DNA of 64,000 nucleotides from DATBVX01 sp963810775. GTDB taxonomy: Bacteria; Pseudomonadota; Gammaproteobacteria; Steroidobacterales; Steroidobacteraceae. This document shows, one piece after another, positions 17,436 to 25,657 of the stretch. The stretch's first letter is position 1, and the number at the start of each line of letters is the position of its first letter. The stretch is taken from NCBI GenBank assembly GCA_963810775.1, contig CAWEOT010000005.1:372001-436000 (forward strand). Direction: 5' to 3'. Under the pieces are notes generated by a model. It was not told the DNA's origin and ran no database searches. It was given only the letters and a program-made list of their open reading frames with translations. A program made the translations under genes and the position numbers.

Positions 17436-18407
17436 TCAATGCGACCATTGCGTCGGGGAGCGATCCCAGCGATGAGCACGTAGCGCGCGACGGAGCTCCT
17501 CGGGCAATTGCCCGCCGTCAGACACTGCGATGTTCGAGGCGACGTGCGCGACGCTGCGCATCCCCGGGATCACGGTGCAGACACGCGGATCAGAGATTGC
17601 AAAGTTCAATGCCAGTTCCGCCATCGACATGCCTTGCGGCACGACCGGTCGCAATGCTTCGACGCGCTTGACGGTCGGCGCGAGGTTCGCGGGGCCAAAG
17701 TAGATATTGCGGAAATCGCCGTCAGGCCACTTCGAATCGAGCGTGAGATTCCCGGCGAGCGAACCCTCGTCGAAGGGCACACGCGCGATCACTGCGATAT
17801 CGAGCTCCTTGCACACCGGGAACAGCTCGTCTTCGGGCGACTGGTCGAAGATGTTGTAGATCACCTGCACCGCATCGATGAGCCCGGTGTGGAGCGTCTG
17901 CAGGACATTCGCCGGCTCCCAGCGATTCACGCTGACGCCCGCTGCTGCAATCAGTCCCTGCCGCTTCAGATCGTCGATGACGCGTGCCCAGCGCTCATCG
18001 CGTGCCCACGCGTCTTCCCAGACGTGAAACTGCAGCAGGTCCAGCCTCGCAAGCCCGGTGTTCTCGAGTGAACGCTCGGCGTATTCGCGGATGTGCTCCG
18101 GGGGAAAGACGTCGTCGAGTCGCATGCCACGACGCGAAGGCCAGGTGAGATTCTTCGGCGGGATCTTGCTGGCTGAATACAGCCGCTGGTCGGGATGGGC
18201 GCGAAACAGATCGCCGAGCATGCCCTCGCTGTGCCCCTCGCCATAGGCCCAGGCGGTATCGAAGAAATTGCACCCCAGGCGCACCGCTTCGTTGAGTGCA
18301 GCACGGGTACGCGTGTCATCGGAGCCGGTCCAGCCACTGAGGCCCCACATGCCGTAGCCGACTTCACTGACTTGCCAGCCGAGTCGGCCGAAGCGCCGGT
18401 AACGCAT
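17436..18407 (-). CDS. aldo/keto reductase
   Basis: 323 residues, the normal length for a TIM-barrel aldo/keto reductase. The catalytic tetrad context is seen in NFFDTAWAYGEGHSEGMLG (Asp and Tyr), YSASKIPPKN (Lys) and DLLQFHVWED (His). NADPH-binding segments near the C-terminus include SDPRVCTVIPGMRS. The family reduces carbonyl groups of many substrates; no neighbour fixes the substrate. The gene's stop lies a base or so from the stop of the convergent repeat protein, and a cupin gene lies just upstream in the same direction. Confidence 0.88.
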   Translation of the reverse strand: MRYRRFGRLGWQVSEVGYGMWGLSGWTGSDDTRTRAALNEAVRLGCNFFDTAWAYGEGHSEGMLGDLFRAHPDQRLYSASKIPPKNLTWPSRRGMRLDDVFPPEHIREYAERSLENTGLARLDLLQFHVWEDAWARDERWARVIDDLKRQGLIAAAGVSVNRWEPANVLQTLHTGLIDAVQVIYNIFDQSPEDELFPVCKELDIAVIARVPFDEGSLAGNLTLDSKWPDGDFRNIYFGPANLAPTVKRVEALRPVVPQGMSMAELALNFAISDPRVCTVIPGMRSVAHVASNIAVSDGGQLPEELRRALRAHRWDRSPTQWSH

Positions 18408-18417
18408 GCTGGGGCAG

Positions 18418-18777
18418 CTAGATCCAGACGTCGGACGGTGCCGTCATGGCGCCGCCCGCCTCTCCCGTATTCACCGTGCCGACCGGTTCGATCAGCATCA
18501 AGTGACATTCTTTCGCGGCCTCCGGCTTGTGCTCCACACCCTTCGGCACTACGAACAGCTCGCCTTTGCGCAGCACCACGTCCCGATCGCGCAGATGGAT
18601 CGTCAATTCCCCATCAAGGACGATGAAGGCTTCGTCGGTATTCTTGTGGTCGTGCCACACGAACTCGCCTTGCAGCTTCACCAGCTTGAAATCGTAGTCA
18701 TTCATCCGCGCGATGATCTTCGGTGACCATTGCTCGGAAATCTTTGCAAGTTTTTCCGCGAAATTGACCGTACTCAT
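18418..18777 (-). CDS. small cupin-domain protein
   Basis: 119 residues from ATG 18777, preferred over a TTG 21 bases upstream. Single cupin barrel: motif 1 with metal-binding residues is seen in EFVWHDHKNTDEAFIVLDGEL, and motif 2 in GELFVVPKGVEHKPEA. Such proteins bind a metal and act as small oxygenases, isomerases or sugar-binding regulators; the specific role is unknown. It precedes the aldo/keto reductase by 10 bases and probably forms an operon with it. Confidence 0.85.
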   Translation of the reverse strand: MSTVNFAEKLAKISEQWSPKIIARMNDYDFKLVKLQGEFVWHDHKNTDEAFIVLDGELTIHLRDRDVVLRKGELFVVPKGVEHKPEAAKECHLMLIEPVGTVNTGEAGGAMTAPSDVWI

Positions 18778-18962
18778 GATTTCGGGCTCCAGCCCCAAAG
18801 CCGGCAGTTAGTAGAGCCGTGCACGCCGGACACAGTCAAGACGGTGGGAGCCACCTCCAAACGAGGCGACCATGGTATTGCATTGACGACCCAATCGGCG
18901 CAGCCTCTGGGTTGTGGAAGTCACGGGTTACTCAACGTGGTACACCCAAGACACCGCACAGA

Positions 18963-18984
18963 GGGCCGTTCGCGACGGCCCTTT
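18963..18984 (+). terminator. orphan rho-independent terminator
   Basis: A perfect 7-bp stem (GGGCCGT and ACGGCCC) closes a TCGCG loop and is followed by TTT on the plus strand. The nearest plus-strand gene upstream ends at 17434, beyond two minus-strand genes, so the hairpin must end some unannotated transcript or be a relic. Confidence 0.7.
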
Positions 18985-19066
18985 CTAATTTCTGAATCCG
19001 CACATTCCCGTCGGATATTCACAGGCGCCCCTCTACGGCATGATTTGAAGCTCGCCGTGTCGGCAC

Positions 19067-19098
19067 CAAAAAAAGAAAGCCGGGCATCAAGCCCGGCT
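19067..19098 (-). terminator. rho-independent terminator of the gene at 19125
   Basis: Read on the minus strand: an 8-bp perfect GC-rich stem (19078-19085 with 19091-19098), 5-base loop, then a T run (poly-A on plus at 19067-19074). It lies about 27 bases after the stop of the small secreted protein gene. Confidence 0.88.
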
Positions 19099-19124
19099 TC
19101 CCGTATCGCATCGAGCGTCGCGTT

Positions 19125-19571
19125 TTACTTCAGCTCGAGCACCTGCATCGTCGACGAACCGAGAACGCGCCGGATCTTGGCGCGATCGAACTGTGCCTGG
19201 TTGGACGCCTCGACCGAGCCCTCGACCTGCTTCGCGATCGCATCGTTCTTCGCGAGCGCGCCGTCCAGCGACGCCCAGTTCTTGTACGTGGTAACCAGCA
19301 GCAGGTCCGCATCATCGAGCGTACGCGGCTCGACCGAGATCACCTGGTAGCTCACGATGTAGCCGGCCTTCTTCCCGGCTTCCTGTTGCTGCTTCCAGGT
19401 GGTGCCGAGCCACTTCATGTAGTCGTCGAACTTGCCGTCGACCGTGCGGATTCTCGCCACGTTGACAACGGCCCCTTCGGTGTAAGCGTGGTCATCGGCG
19501 AATGCGCTGACACTCACGCACGCAATACTCACGAACGCCGCACAAGCGGCGATCCGATTCCTGATTGACAT
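19125..19571 (-). CDS. small secreted protein, dimeric alpha-beta barrel-like
   Basis: 148 residues with a signal peptide cleaved after about residue 25 (VSAFADD). The mature part has the length and alternating strand/helix pattern of a ferredoxin-like dimeric alpha-beta barrel (VVNVARIRTVDGKFDDYMKWL, then ADLLLVTTYKNWASLD), as in NIPSNAP/ABM-like proteins, but exported. No catalytic residues can be named. It is a single-gene transcript: own ribosome site (AAGGAAA) and its own strong terminator at 19067-19098. Confidence 0.65.
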   Translation of the reverse strand: MSIRNRIAACAAFVSIACVSVSAFADDHAYTEGAVVNVARIRTVDGKFDDYMKWLGTTWKQQQEAGKKAGYIVSYQVISVEPRTLDDADLLLVTTYKNWASLDGALAKNDAIAKQVEGSVEASNQAQFDRAKIRRVLGSSTMQVLELK

Positions 19572-19888
19572 GTGATTTTCCTTGAAGGCTGGAATTTTCG
19601 TTCTGGAAGGTGCGCACCTGGAAAGCGCTCGTCAGATGCACGCCCGGCCTTCAGGAGGCGGGCGGAGTGTACGCGCTTTTCAGCGGCGCCAGCGGTTTAT
19701 CTGACAGGCGCGCTCAGGCCGCGTAGACCCAGGCGCAAAAGGGCCGCTTGGAGGCGACCATTTTTGGTGTCGACGGGTACCGAGAGCACCCGTCAAATTT
19801 GTGTGGTAGCGGGGGCTCGCTTGTTGTGTTGTTTATCACCACGGTTGGTCTCGGCCGGAGAAGGCTCCTCGCCGCGCACTCGAGATCA
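19572..19888. other. non-coding gap upstream of the 19125 gene
   Basis: About 317 bases without a credible gene on either strand. It must carry the promoter of the minus-strand gene at 19125. A short partial match to the dispersed repeat (GGTAGCGGGGGC) lies near 19804-19815. Nothing else is clear. Confidence 0.4.
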
Positions 19889-20593
19889 TCACACGGTCAC
19901 CTTGAGCACCTGATACAGCCCGCCGAACATCGTCGACTTGTCGATGCGGAGGAATCTGCGCGTAGCAGGAAACCACTCCGTCACCTCGTGCCGCCACAGA
20001 TCGAGTGCGAAGGGCTCGAGCGCGCTGAGGATTCCCGTCATCGGCAGGCCGAAGGGATTCAATGGATGCGGACGATGATAGTCGACGATTACCAATCGTC
20101 CCCCCGGCTTCACGACCCGCAGTGCCTCGGCAATCGTGGCGCGGCGCACGTCCTCAGGCTGTTCGTGCAGCAGGAAAAAGAGTAGCGCACGATCGTACGA
20201 CGCAGACTCGAACTCGAGTGCGGCGCTGTTACCGTGAACGTGTCTCACGCCACCACCGGGCGGCAGCTTGCGGGCGAGATTCTGAAGTTGAATCGGCAGG
20301 ATATCGACGATATCGAGGCTCGCATCGGCGCCCAGGCGCGCGAATAACCGCCGCGTCAGGTCGCCGTAGACGCAAGCGATTTGCAGGGTGCGCCCGTCCA
20401 GTCGCTCCCCGAGCGCATCGAGCGCAGCATCCCTAAGACGCCCAAAGTTTCCCCAAAGGATGAGATTTACCAACCACTGGCGCTCGAACAGGCACACCGA
20501 CCGCGGATGCACATAGGCCCACCAGTAGACCCTCATCAGGTAGTCGGGTACGACTGCGTCCTGCGGCGACAAGCCTGGCACGTCGACTTGCAC
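19889..20593 (-). CDS. rquA: rhodoquinone biosynthesis protein RquA
   Basis: 234 residues from GTG 20593. RquA converts ubiquinone into rhodoquinone by replacing a methoxy group of the ring with an amino group, letting cells run fumarate reductase-type anaerobic respiration. Sequence signs: VPDYLMRVYWWAYVHPRSV and ERQWLVNLILWGNF near the N-terminus, then LQIACVYGDLTRR, where VYGD takes the place of the GxGxG loop of ordinary class I SAM methyltransferases, and later FFLLHEQPEDVRR, VVKPGGRLVIVDYHRPHP and EPFALDLWRHEV. This combination is specific to the RquA family as I know it. It stands alone, with no ubi or frd genes nearby, and has a repeat just upstream. Confidence 0.88.
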   Translation of the reverse strand: MQVDVPGLSPQDAVVPDYLMRVYWWAYVHPRSVCLFERQWLVNLILWGNFGRLRDAALDALGERLDGRTLQIACVYGDLTRRLFARLGADASLDIVDILPIQLQNLARKLPPGGGVRHVHGNSAALEFESASYDRALLFFLLHEQPEDVRRATIAEALRVVKPGGRLVIVDYHRPHPLNPFGLPMTGILSALEPFALDLWRHEVTEWFPATRRFLRIDKSTMFGGLYQVLKVTV

Positions 20594-20645
20594 GGTGTTC
20601 AGTGGGCCGGTGCGAGCGCGGGCGGACTGCCGCGCGCATCTGCAC

Positions 20646-20717
20646 CCGTCGTTGCCGGAGCAGGAGGGGCGCAGATAGCCGCGGGTAGCGGGGCCGGATT
20701 CGCTAATTTCCGACGTC
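20646..20717 (+). repeat. dispersed direct repeat, copy A
   Basis: About 72 bases matching 23790-23865 at roughly 75-80% by eye, same orientation. The best shared core is GATTCGCTAATTTCCG (20697-20712), preceded by AGCAGGAGGGG and GGTAGCGGGG blocks. It lies just upstream of rquA in a gap without a gene. Confidence 0.7.
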
Positions 20718-20794
20718 GCTTAAGGCGCACCCCGGGACGCATAGGCTAAGGCTGCACAGCCGTTGGTTGCGATCCCGAGATACGGCCGCAGGGC

Positions 20795-21085
20795 CTACGG
20801 TATTTTGCCGATGACCTTCTTGATCTCGTCTACAGAGAAGCCGCGCAACGTCTGCGTTCGCACGTTGCCAAGCGAGCTCACTTTCAGCAGTGCGGCCATA
20901 GCCGCTTCATCAGTGCCCTCTGTGACTATCACAATGTCGTAATTCCCGACGGTGTAATACGCGCCCTTCACCGCTACGTCGAGCTTTTCAGCCATCGCCC
21001 TGAACGCTTCGAGCCGAGCCGGCGAGTCCTTGACGTTCCGGATCCCCTGATCCGTAAAGTTTAGAAGGCTTATAAACGTTGCCAT
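20795..21085 (-). CDS. GYD-domain protein
   Basis: 96 residues, a complete GYD domain: MATFISLLNFTDQGIRNVKDSPAR at the start, then YYTVGNYDIVIVTEG, which carries the name-giving GxYD-like motif, and a C-terminal NVRTQTLRGFSVDE. It has the ferredoxin-like fold of small homo-oligomers; the biochemical role is unknown. A strong ribosome site (GGAGGT) lies before ATG 21085. It stands alone in a gene-poor section between the two direct-repeat copies. Confidence 0.82.
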   Translation of the reverse strand: MATFISLLNFTDQGIRNVKDSPARLEAFRAMAEKLDVAVKGAYYTVGNYDIVIVTEGTDEAAMAALLKVSSLGNVRTQTLRGFSVDEIKKVIGKIP

Positions 21086-21347
21086 GGTCCACCTCCGTTA
21101 ATGAGTGACGCCTTTTTGGCCGTCGACTGATCACTGCTCCCGCAGTGAACGCGATAATTGAAGCACCGTCCTGAGCCGTGTGCCATTAGGGCTTGTTCGT
21201 ATTAGCCACGGTTGCATGAGCGACTCCGCTGTCGCGGATGCGGCCATCGTAGGGCGCATTAAAGACACGCCCCGCGTCCGCTGCACGCCAGGGTTAGGCG
21301 GCACTGCACGTCGAAACACGCGGGATTGGCATTGAAACTACTCTCAT

Positions 21348-22415
21348 TCAGGTGCCGCTAACACGTAGGCGCGACGTGTTGCCGGGCACAAGCCTCTCAT
21401 AGCCTGCCGAAACTGCTCGGTCACGTCCGGCTTGTTTAGCTCTATAAAGCGCCCAATCAACGGATTGCAGGAGTTCTACTCGCGTATCGCCCTGGCTAGG
21501 AGACTCAGCTACTCCCAGTGAAAGCGTGATACCTGCCAATCGCTCACCTTGAAATTCCCACTGGAGATGTCTGACTCGTTCGCGTAATTCTTCAGCCCTC
21601 TGCAAGCCCATAGTTAGCGATGATTCAGGTAAAACGAGTAAGAATTCGTCGCCGCCATAACGACAGGCCACATCTCCCTTGCGAATACTCGATAAGGCCA
21701 GTCGGCCTATTTCACGTAGGACCGTATCACCTGCTTCATGACCGAACCCATCGTTGACTTCCTTGAAATGGTCAACATCGAACATGATAACCCCCACTTT
21801 GTATTGCGATCGCCTGGCGCGGTTGATCTCATGCTCGAGGAATTCTTCCAAAAACCGACGATTAAATAGATTGGTGAGAGGATCGCGAATGGCTTGTTGG
21901 CGCAGCTCTTGGCGCAGCCCTTCCCCCTCCTCTAGCGCGTACCGGAGTTTGGCGACGCTGTCCTCGAGTTCTGCCGTGCGTTCGCGGACCCGCTGCTCCA
22001 GCCGCTGGTTGTCGCTGAGGAGGGACGCTTGTTCCTTAACAAGATCGGTAATATCAGCGCCCGTAGTGATGAAGTAGTCTCCATAGGGCACGCTAGTGAA
22101 GCGAAAGTACTTATCCAGATTTGGAAAATAGTCTTGGAAATAGTGTGGGCGATTTTCGGCTATGATTTTTTCAACCACTGGCAAGTAGTGTTCGGTGGCG
22201 CCAGGGCCGAATATCTCATCAGTAGTCTTGCCTGCAATCTCATCGAGGGAGGTGTGGCCCCAGGTCTTCAGCGTCGGTGGATTCACATAAATCAGACGCC
22301 AGGTTTTTATCCGCCCAGTTTCGTCCCGGACGATCTGCCAGAAATGCACTTCCTCGGCTAAATGCTCGAATAGAATTCGATATTGATCATCGTTCAAAAG
22401 GCGCATTTCATTCAT
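21348..22415 (-). CDS. PAS-GGDEF diguanylate cyclase
   Basis: 355 residues. An N-terminal PAS-like sensor (~8-125, with RLIYVNPPTLKTWG and FGPGATEHYLPVVE) is followed by a coiled coil (~128-172) and a GGDEF domain (~175-335). The active site reads RYGGDEF, the domain opens with DPLTNLFNRRF, and an RxxD product-inhibition site (RKGD) lies five residues before it. It should make cyclic-di-GMP in response to a signal sensed in the cytoplasm; no membrane helix is seen. The gene is visibly richer in A and T than its neighbours, which suggests recent acquisition. Confidence 0.92.
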   Translation of the reverse strand: MNEMRLLNDDQYRILFEHLAEEVHFWQIVRDETGRIKTWRLIYVNPPTLKTWGHTSLDEIAGKTTDEIFGPGATEHYLPVVEKIIAENRPHYFQDYFPNLDKYFRFTSVPYGDYFITTGADITDLVKEQASLLSDNQRLEQRVRERTAELEDSVAKLRYALEEGEGLRQELRQQAIRDPLTNLFNRRFLEEFLEHEINRARRSQYKVGVIMFDVDHFKEVNDGFGHEAGDTVLREIGRLALSSIRKGDVACRYGGDEFLLVLPESSLTMGLQRAEELRERVRHLQWEFQGERLAGITLSLGVAESPSQGDTRVELLQSVDWALYRAKQAGRDRAVSAGYERLVPGNTSRLRVSGT

Positions 22416-22834
22416 TTCAGGCTAACCCAAGTTGCGGCGTAGCGTCGCCCATCATTCAACCTCCTCCCCTGAAGCACACCTTGAAGACTTTTGCACAAAG
22501 TTGCCCCACTTACTGTACGTACTTTCCCGTGCCTGCTAAGCGAAGCTCCACGTATGAAGCGTAGCGCGCGAATGCGGGCTCACGCGCTTGGACGGCGACG
22601 GAGTCACCCGCGCAGATCGAGCGGTGTCGATGGCACCGTTGGGGGCGCTTGGCAAACGTTTCGACGATGATTTCGCGGCCCGCGCGCGGCGCCTCCGAGG
22701 CCGGGCTCCGCTGCGCGGTATTCAGGTCCCGCGGGGCGCTCAGGGGCCTCGGTGGCGTGCTGTTGCTGCCGGGGCCCGTTCCCAACTCGTGCGGCTGACA
22801 CATGAGCGCCGACGAAATCCTTGGCAGCGCGCCG
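22416..22834. other. non-coding gap between VIT-family gene and diguanylate cyclase
   Basis: About 420 bases. Open frames on both strands here have compositionally biased, arginine-rich products with no family features and no good ribosome site. It should hold the promoter of the minus-strand cyclase gene. I see no RNA gene, terminator or repeat. Confidence 0.4.
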
Positions 22835-23527
22835 CTACGTTATCGCAGCGAACAGCGCACCGACTGTTGCGGTGATACCCATTACGATTGCTCCCCAGAC
22901 CAGGACGCGCATCGCCCCGCGGAGAATCGGCGCCCCGCCCGCGTGTGCGGCGAGTGCGCCCAGCGTGGCGAGGGAAACGAGGGACACGGATGCGATGGCT
23001 GGAATAACGATGCGCCCGGGCGCAACCACGCCCACCAGAAACGGGACAAGGCCGCCCAGCGCGAAACAGGCCGTCGACGCTACAGCCGCCTGCAACGGTC
23101 GAGCCGTCAGCGCTTCGGTGATGCCGATATCGTCTCGCGCGTGGGCCCCAAGCGCATCGTGCGCCATCAGCTGCCGGGACACCTGCGCCGCGAGTTCGCT
23201 ATCGAGTCCCCGCCCGACATAGATGTCGCGCAGTTCTGCGTGCTCCGAGTCGTAGTCTTGCTTCAGCGAACGCATTTCGATATCCAGATCGGCGCGTTCG
23301 GTATCAGCCTGGGAGCTTACCGATATGTACTCGCCAGCGCCCATCGAGAGCGCGCCGGCGACTAGGCCAGCGAGGCCCGTGACCACGATTGTGCCGGAAG
23401 TCGTCTGGGCCGCTGCAACACCGAGCATCAGGCTGGAGATCGACAACAAGCCATCGTTCGCGCCCAGAACGCCTGCGCGCAGCCATCCCGAGCGGTGAGT
23501 GCGGTGTCTATGTGAGGCCATCGCCAT
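22835..23527 (-). CDS. VIT1/CCC1-family metal transporter
   Basis: 230 residues from ATG 23527. The family signature follows the start: HRSGWLRAGVLGANDGLLSISSLMLGVA, then GALSMGAGEYISVSSQADTE, and a charged cytosolic loop (~75-135) that in this family binds metal. Three more membrane helices follow (~140-225: ALGGLVPFLVGV, VSLATLGALAAHAGG, WGAIVMGITATVGALF). Homologues move Fe(II) or Mn(II) out of the cytoplasm. The start was chosen at MAMASH; the further upstream part is not conserved-looking. Confidence 0.88.
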   Translation of the reverse strand: MAMASHRHRTHRSGWLRAGVLGANDGLLSISSLMLGVAAAQTTSGTIVVTGLAGLVAGALSMGAGEYISVSSQADTERADLDIEMRSLKQDYDSEHAELRDIYVGRGLDSELAAQVSRQLMAHDALGAHARDDIGITEALTARPLQAAVASTACFALGGLVPFLVGVVAPGRIVIPAIASVSLVSLATLGALAAHAGGAPILRGAMRVLVWGAIVMGITATVGALFAAIT

Positions 23528-24045
23528 TCCCAACCGGCTCGGAAACCTGTTTTGCCGGCGACCAAAATAACACATGCCTCCCGCCTTCCGGCCTCGATCC
23601 GCCGAGCGCTTGGGCTACTGCGCGCCAGATTTGTTGCCGCGCGCGCTGTCACGACGCCGGGCCGACTCACTCGGGCGGTCGAACTTTCCTCCACTTAGTG
23701 TCGGCACCAAATCGGCATAGGCGCGCTGGGTGATCCCAAGCGACCCCTGCCACACCACCCCCAGTCGCTGAGTGCGCCCTTAACGAAACGCCCCTCGCTG
23801 CAGCAGCAGGAGGGGGCGCATATAGGCTTGGTAGCGGGGGCCCGATTCGCTAATTTCCGCAGGCGACGCCAGCTTGTGCGTGCGGGGTGATTTGAAGCGC
23901 GCCGCCAAACGGTAAACCGAGATCTCTGGGACCGACGCGGCGCAAAAGTCACGCATCTGGCGCGGCGGGGCAACCCTGGCTTTCGGAAAGTTCCTGATGG
24001 CGCTTCGAGCGGACCCGGGCGATCATAGGGCAGACGGAATCGAGC
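23528..24045. other. gap with repeat copy B and possible gene remnants
   Basis: More than 500 bases without an intact gene. It holds repeat copy B (23790-23865). On the minus strand a ~55-codon open stretch (about 23615-23780) without a start codon has a protein-like composition (GSLGITQRAYADLVPTLSGG) and could be the end of a lost gene. I cannot name it. Confidence 0.4.
23790..23865 (+). repeat. dispersed direct repeat, copy B
   Basis: Second copy of the repeat at 20646-20717, same orientation. Its core GATTCGCTAATTTCCG lies at 23844-23859. The two copies enclose the GYD, diguanylate cyclase and VIT-family genes (3.1 kb). Confidence 0.7.
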
Positions 24046-24498
24046 ATGAAACCCATACCGCAGATCGTCGCGTTCATGACGCCATTTCCCTATTCGATCG
24101 ACATCGATGCCCCGCTGTCGCAAGCGCGAGTGTTCATGCAGCGTCGCCGCATTCGCCACCTGCCAGTGACGTCGCAGGGAGCGATCGTGGGAATGCTTAC
24201 CGACCGTGATATCAAGCTGGTGCTGGGTCCGGACTTTGCCTACCCGCCCGAGAAGGAGCTCAAGGTCAGCGACGTGTGTGTAAAGGATCCCTACATCGTG
24301 CCTGCCTCGACGCCGGTCGCGGCCGTAGCGGACGAGATGGCAGAGCGACACATTGGTTCTGCAATCATCACGAAGAATGGAAAACTGGTAGGCGTGTTCA
24401 CGTCCACCGATGCCTGCCGAGCTCTCGCGCAGCTGCTCAAGCCCCCGAGTAAGAGGCCCCCGTCAGCCAGGCTGAAGAAGGCCACTCGCGCCAGTTGA
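24046..24498 (+). CDS. CBS-domain pair protein
   Basis: 150 residues comprising two CBS motifs (~8-65 and ~75-130), the typical stand-alone Bateman module. Motif 1 has APLSQARVFMQRRRIRHLPV and GMLTDRDIKLV; motif 2 has TPVAAVADEMAERHIGSAII and GVFTSTDACRAL. Such modules bind adenine nucleotides and act as energy sensors for partner proteins. A basic 20-residue tail ends the protein. No partner is obvious; aquaporin follows 400 bases later. Confidence 0.88.
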   Translation: MKPIPQIVAFMTPFPYSIDIDAPLSQARVFMQRRRIRHLPVTSQGAIVGMLTDRDIKLVLGPDFAYPPEKELKVSDVCVKDPYIVPASTPVAAVADEMAERHIGSAIITKNGKLVGVFTSTDACRALAQLLKPPSKRPPSARLKKATRAS

Positions 24499-24897
24499 TC
24501 GGTCAAGCCCGCAGTTACCCGCCAGGTCACAGCAATGCAATCGTGATCCCGATCTTGCATGTAGGCGAAGTGAACCGTAACGCCCAGCACCTGGCTCATG
24601 CCGTAGCAAAAGAGCGCTGCTTGCCGCCACTCATGAAATGGCCGCAATTGGCGCGTGCGAAGTGTCGCTGCCTTATCGTCCAGCGCCGAGAGATCCGTTT
24701 CACTCGCGATCTTTGTCCGGCGCATGTCAACCGGTCGGACAGCCATGGAAGTCGACCAATAGCGGACGCTCGTCTTTCCGAGCTAGACTGCTTTATTCCG
24801 ATTTCATCGAACGGGTTGATCTATCTCAATACGCGTTGCTTGATTAGCATCAATCCGTCGCGAAGCAGGCCCTTCCCCAACTCCATGGAGTTCCGTT
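24499..24897. other. gap holding a truncated gene remnant
   Basis: About 400 bases. The main content is the minus-strand fragment at 24516-24746. The last ~150 bases are AT-richer and probably contain the aqpZ promoter; a GGAG ribosome site lies just before ATG 24898. Confidence 0.45.
24516..24746 (-). pseudogene. N-terminal fragment of a conserved hypothetical protein
   Basis: About 75 codons with good protein character: ETDLSALDDKAATLRTRQL, then FHEWRQAALFCYGMSQVLG and FAYMQDRDHDC. I know similar N-termini from longer uncharacterised proteins that continue past this point. Here the resemblance stops near 24516, 18 bases from the convergent CBS gene stop, and the frame then runs antisense through that gene. 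It looks like a gene cut off by a deletion or insertion. Confidence 0.42.
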
Positions 24898-25620
24898 ATG
24901 GTCTCCAAACTGATTGCTGAGTTCTTAGGAACGCTTTGGCTGGTATTGGGCGGGTGCGGCAGTGCCGTGCTTGCTGCCACTTTTCCCGATGTCGGAATCG
25001 GCCTCACCGGGGTCTCCCTCGCGTTCGGTCTCACCGTGTTGACGATGGCATATGCCCTCGGTCCGATTTCCGGCGGGCACTTCAACCCGGCAGTCTCGTG
25101 TGGCTTGTGGGCCGCGGGCCGCTTTCCGGCGAACCAGCTCGCACCCTACATCGTTGCGCAGGTTGCCGGAGCAGTGGCAGGGGCCGCTATTCTCTTCGTC
25201 ATCGCCAGCGGCCAGACCGGCTTCGACGTGAGCGCGGGGTTCGCGGCGAACGGCTACGGCGAGCACTCGCCTGGGAAATACTCCCTCGCGTCGGCGCTGG
25301 TAACGGAGGTAGTCATGACCTTCGGCTTCCTGATTGTCATCCTCGGAGCGGTTCACCGCCGCGCGCCCGTGGAATTTGCGGGCATTGCGATCGGGTTGGC
25401 GCTCACTCTCATCCACCTGGTGAGCATTCCGGTGACCAACACGTCGGTCAATCCGGCCCGCAGCACGGGCCCCGCGTTGTTCGTCGGTGACTGGGCGCTG
25501 AGGCAGCTGTGGCTCTTCTGGGTTGCCCCGATCGTCGGCGCGCTGCTGGCCGGCTGGGTTTCCCGGACACTGCGGAAACATCTCCACGCCGAGTTAGAGC
25601 CGCCCGTGGACGGCGGCTAA
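24898..25620 (+). CDS. aqpZ: aquaporin Z
   Basis: 240 residues, standard length, six membrane helices plus two half-helices. Both pore motifs are intact: GGHFNPAVSCG (~60-70) and NTSVNPARSTG (~180-190). The selectivity-filter residues expected for a water channel are compatible: His in LIHLVSIPVTN and Arg after the second NPA. It lets water cross the inner membrane during osmotic change. Start ATG 24898 has a GGAG site nine bases upstream. Confidence 0.95.
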   Translation: MVSKLIAEFLGTLWLVLGGCGSAVLAATFPDVGIGLTGVSLAFGLTVLTMAYALGPISGGHFNPAVSCGLWAAGRFPANQLAPYIVAQVAGAVAGAAILFVIASGQTGFDVSAGFAANGYGEHSPGKYSLASALVTEVVMTFGFLIVILGAVHRRAPVEFAGIAIGLALTLIHLVSIPVTNTSVNPARSTGPALFVGDWALRQLWLFWVAPIVGALLAGWVSRTLRKHLHAELEPPVDGG

Positions 25621-25657
25621 GCCCGACGCGCCTGGGGCTCCTAACTCTGCCCAAGCC

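Larger units (their letters stand above)
18778..19124. other. intergenic stretch with two terminator hairpins
   Basis: No convincing protein gene lies in these ~350 bases. They hold a plus-strand hairpin with a T run (18963-18984) that follows no plus-strand gene, and a minus-strand terminator (19067-19098) serving the gene at 19125. The 150 bases before the first hairpin could be a small RNA or the decayed end of a lost gene; I could not fold them into a tRNA. Confidence 0.5.

Noticed and set aside
18850..18960. possible tRNA-like sequence before the orphan terminator
   Set aside because: No cloverleaf with a standard T loop or acceptor stem could be formed.
21131..21319. 62-codon frame and a GTTAGGC motif near 21293 resembling an integron attC end
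   Set aside because: No matching GCCTAAC-type partner or integrase; the product has no protein character.
22510..22875. overlapping small open frames on both strands
   Set aside because: Low-complexity, Arg/Pro-rich products without start signals or recognisable motifs.
23615..23780. start-less 55-codon protein-like stretch on the minus strand
   Set aside because: No start codon and no identifiable family; kept only as a note in the gap entry.
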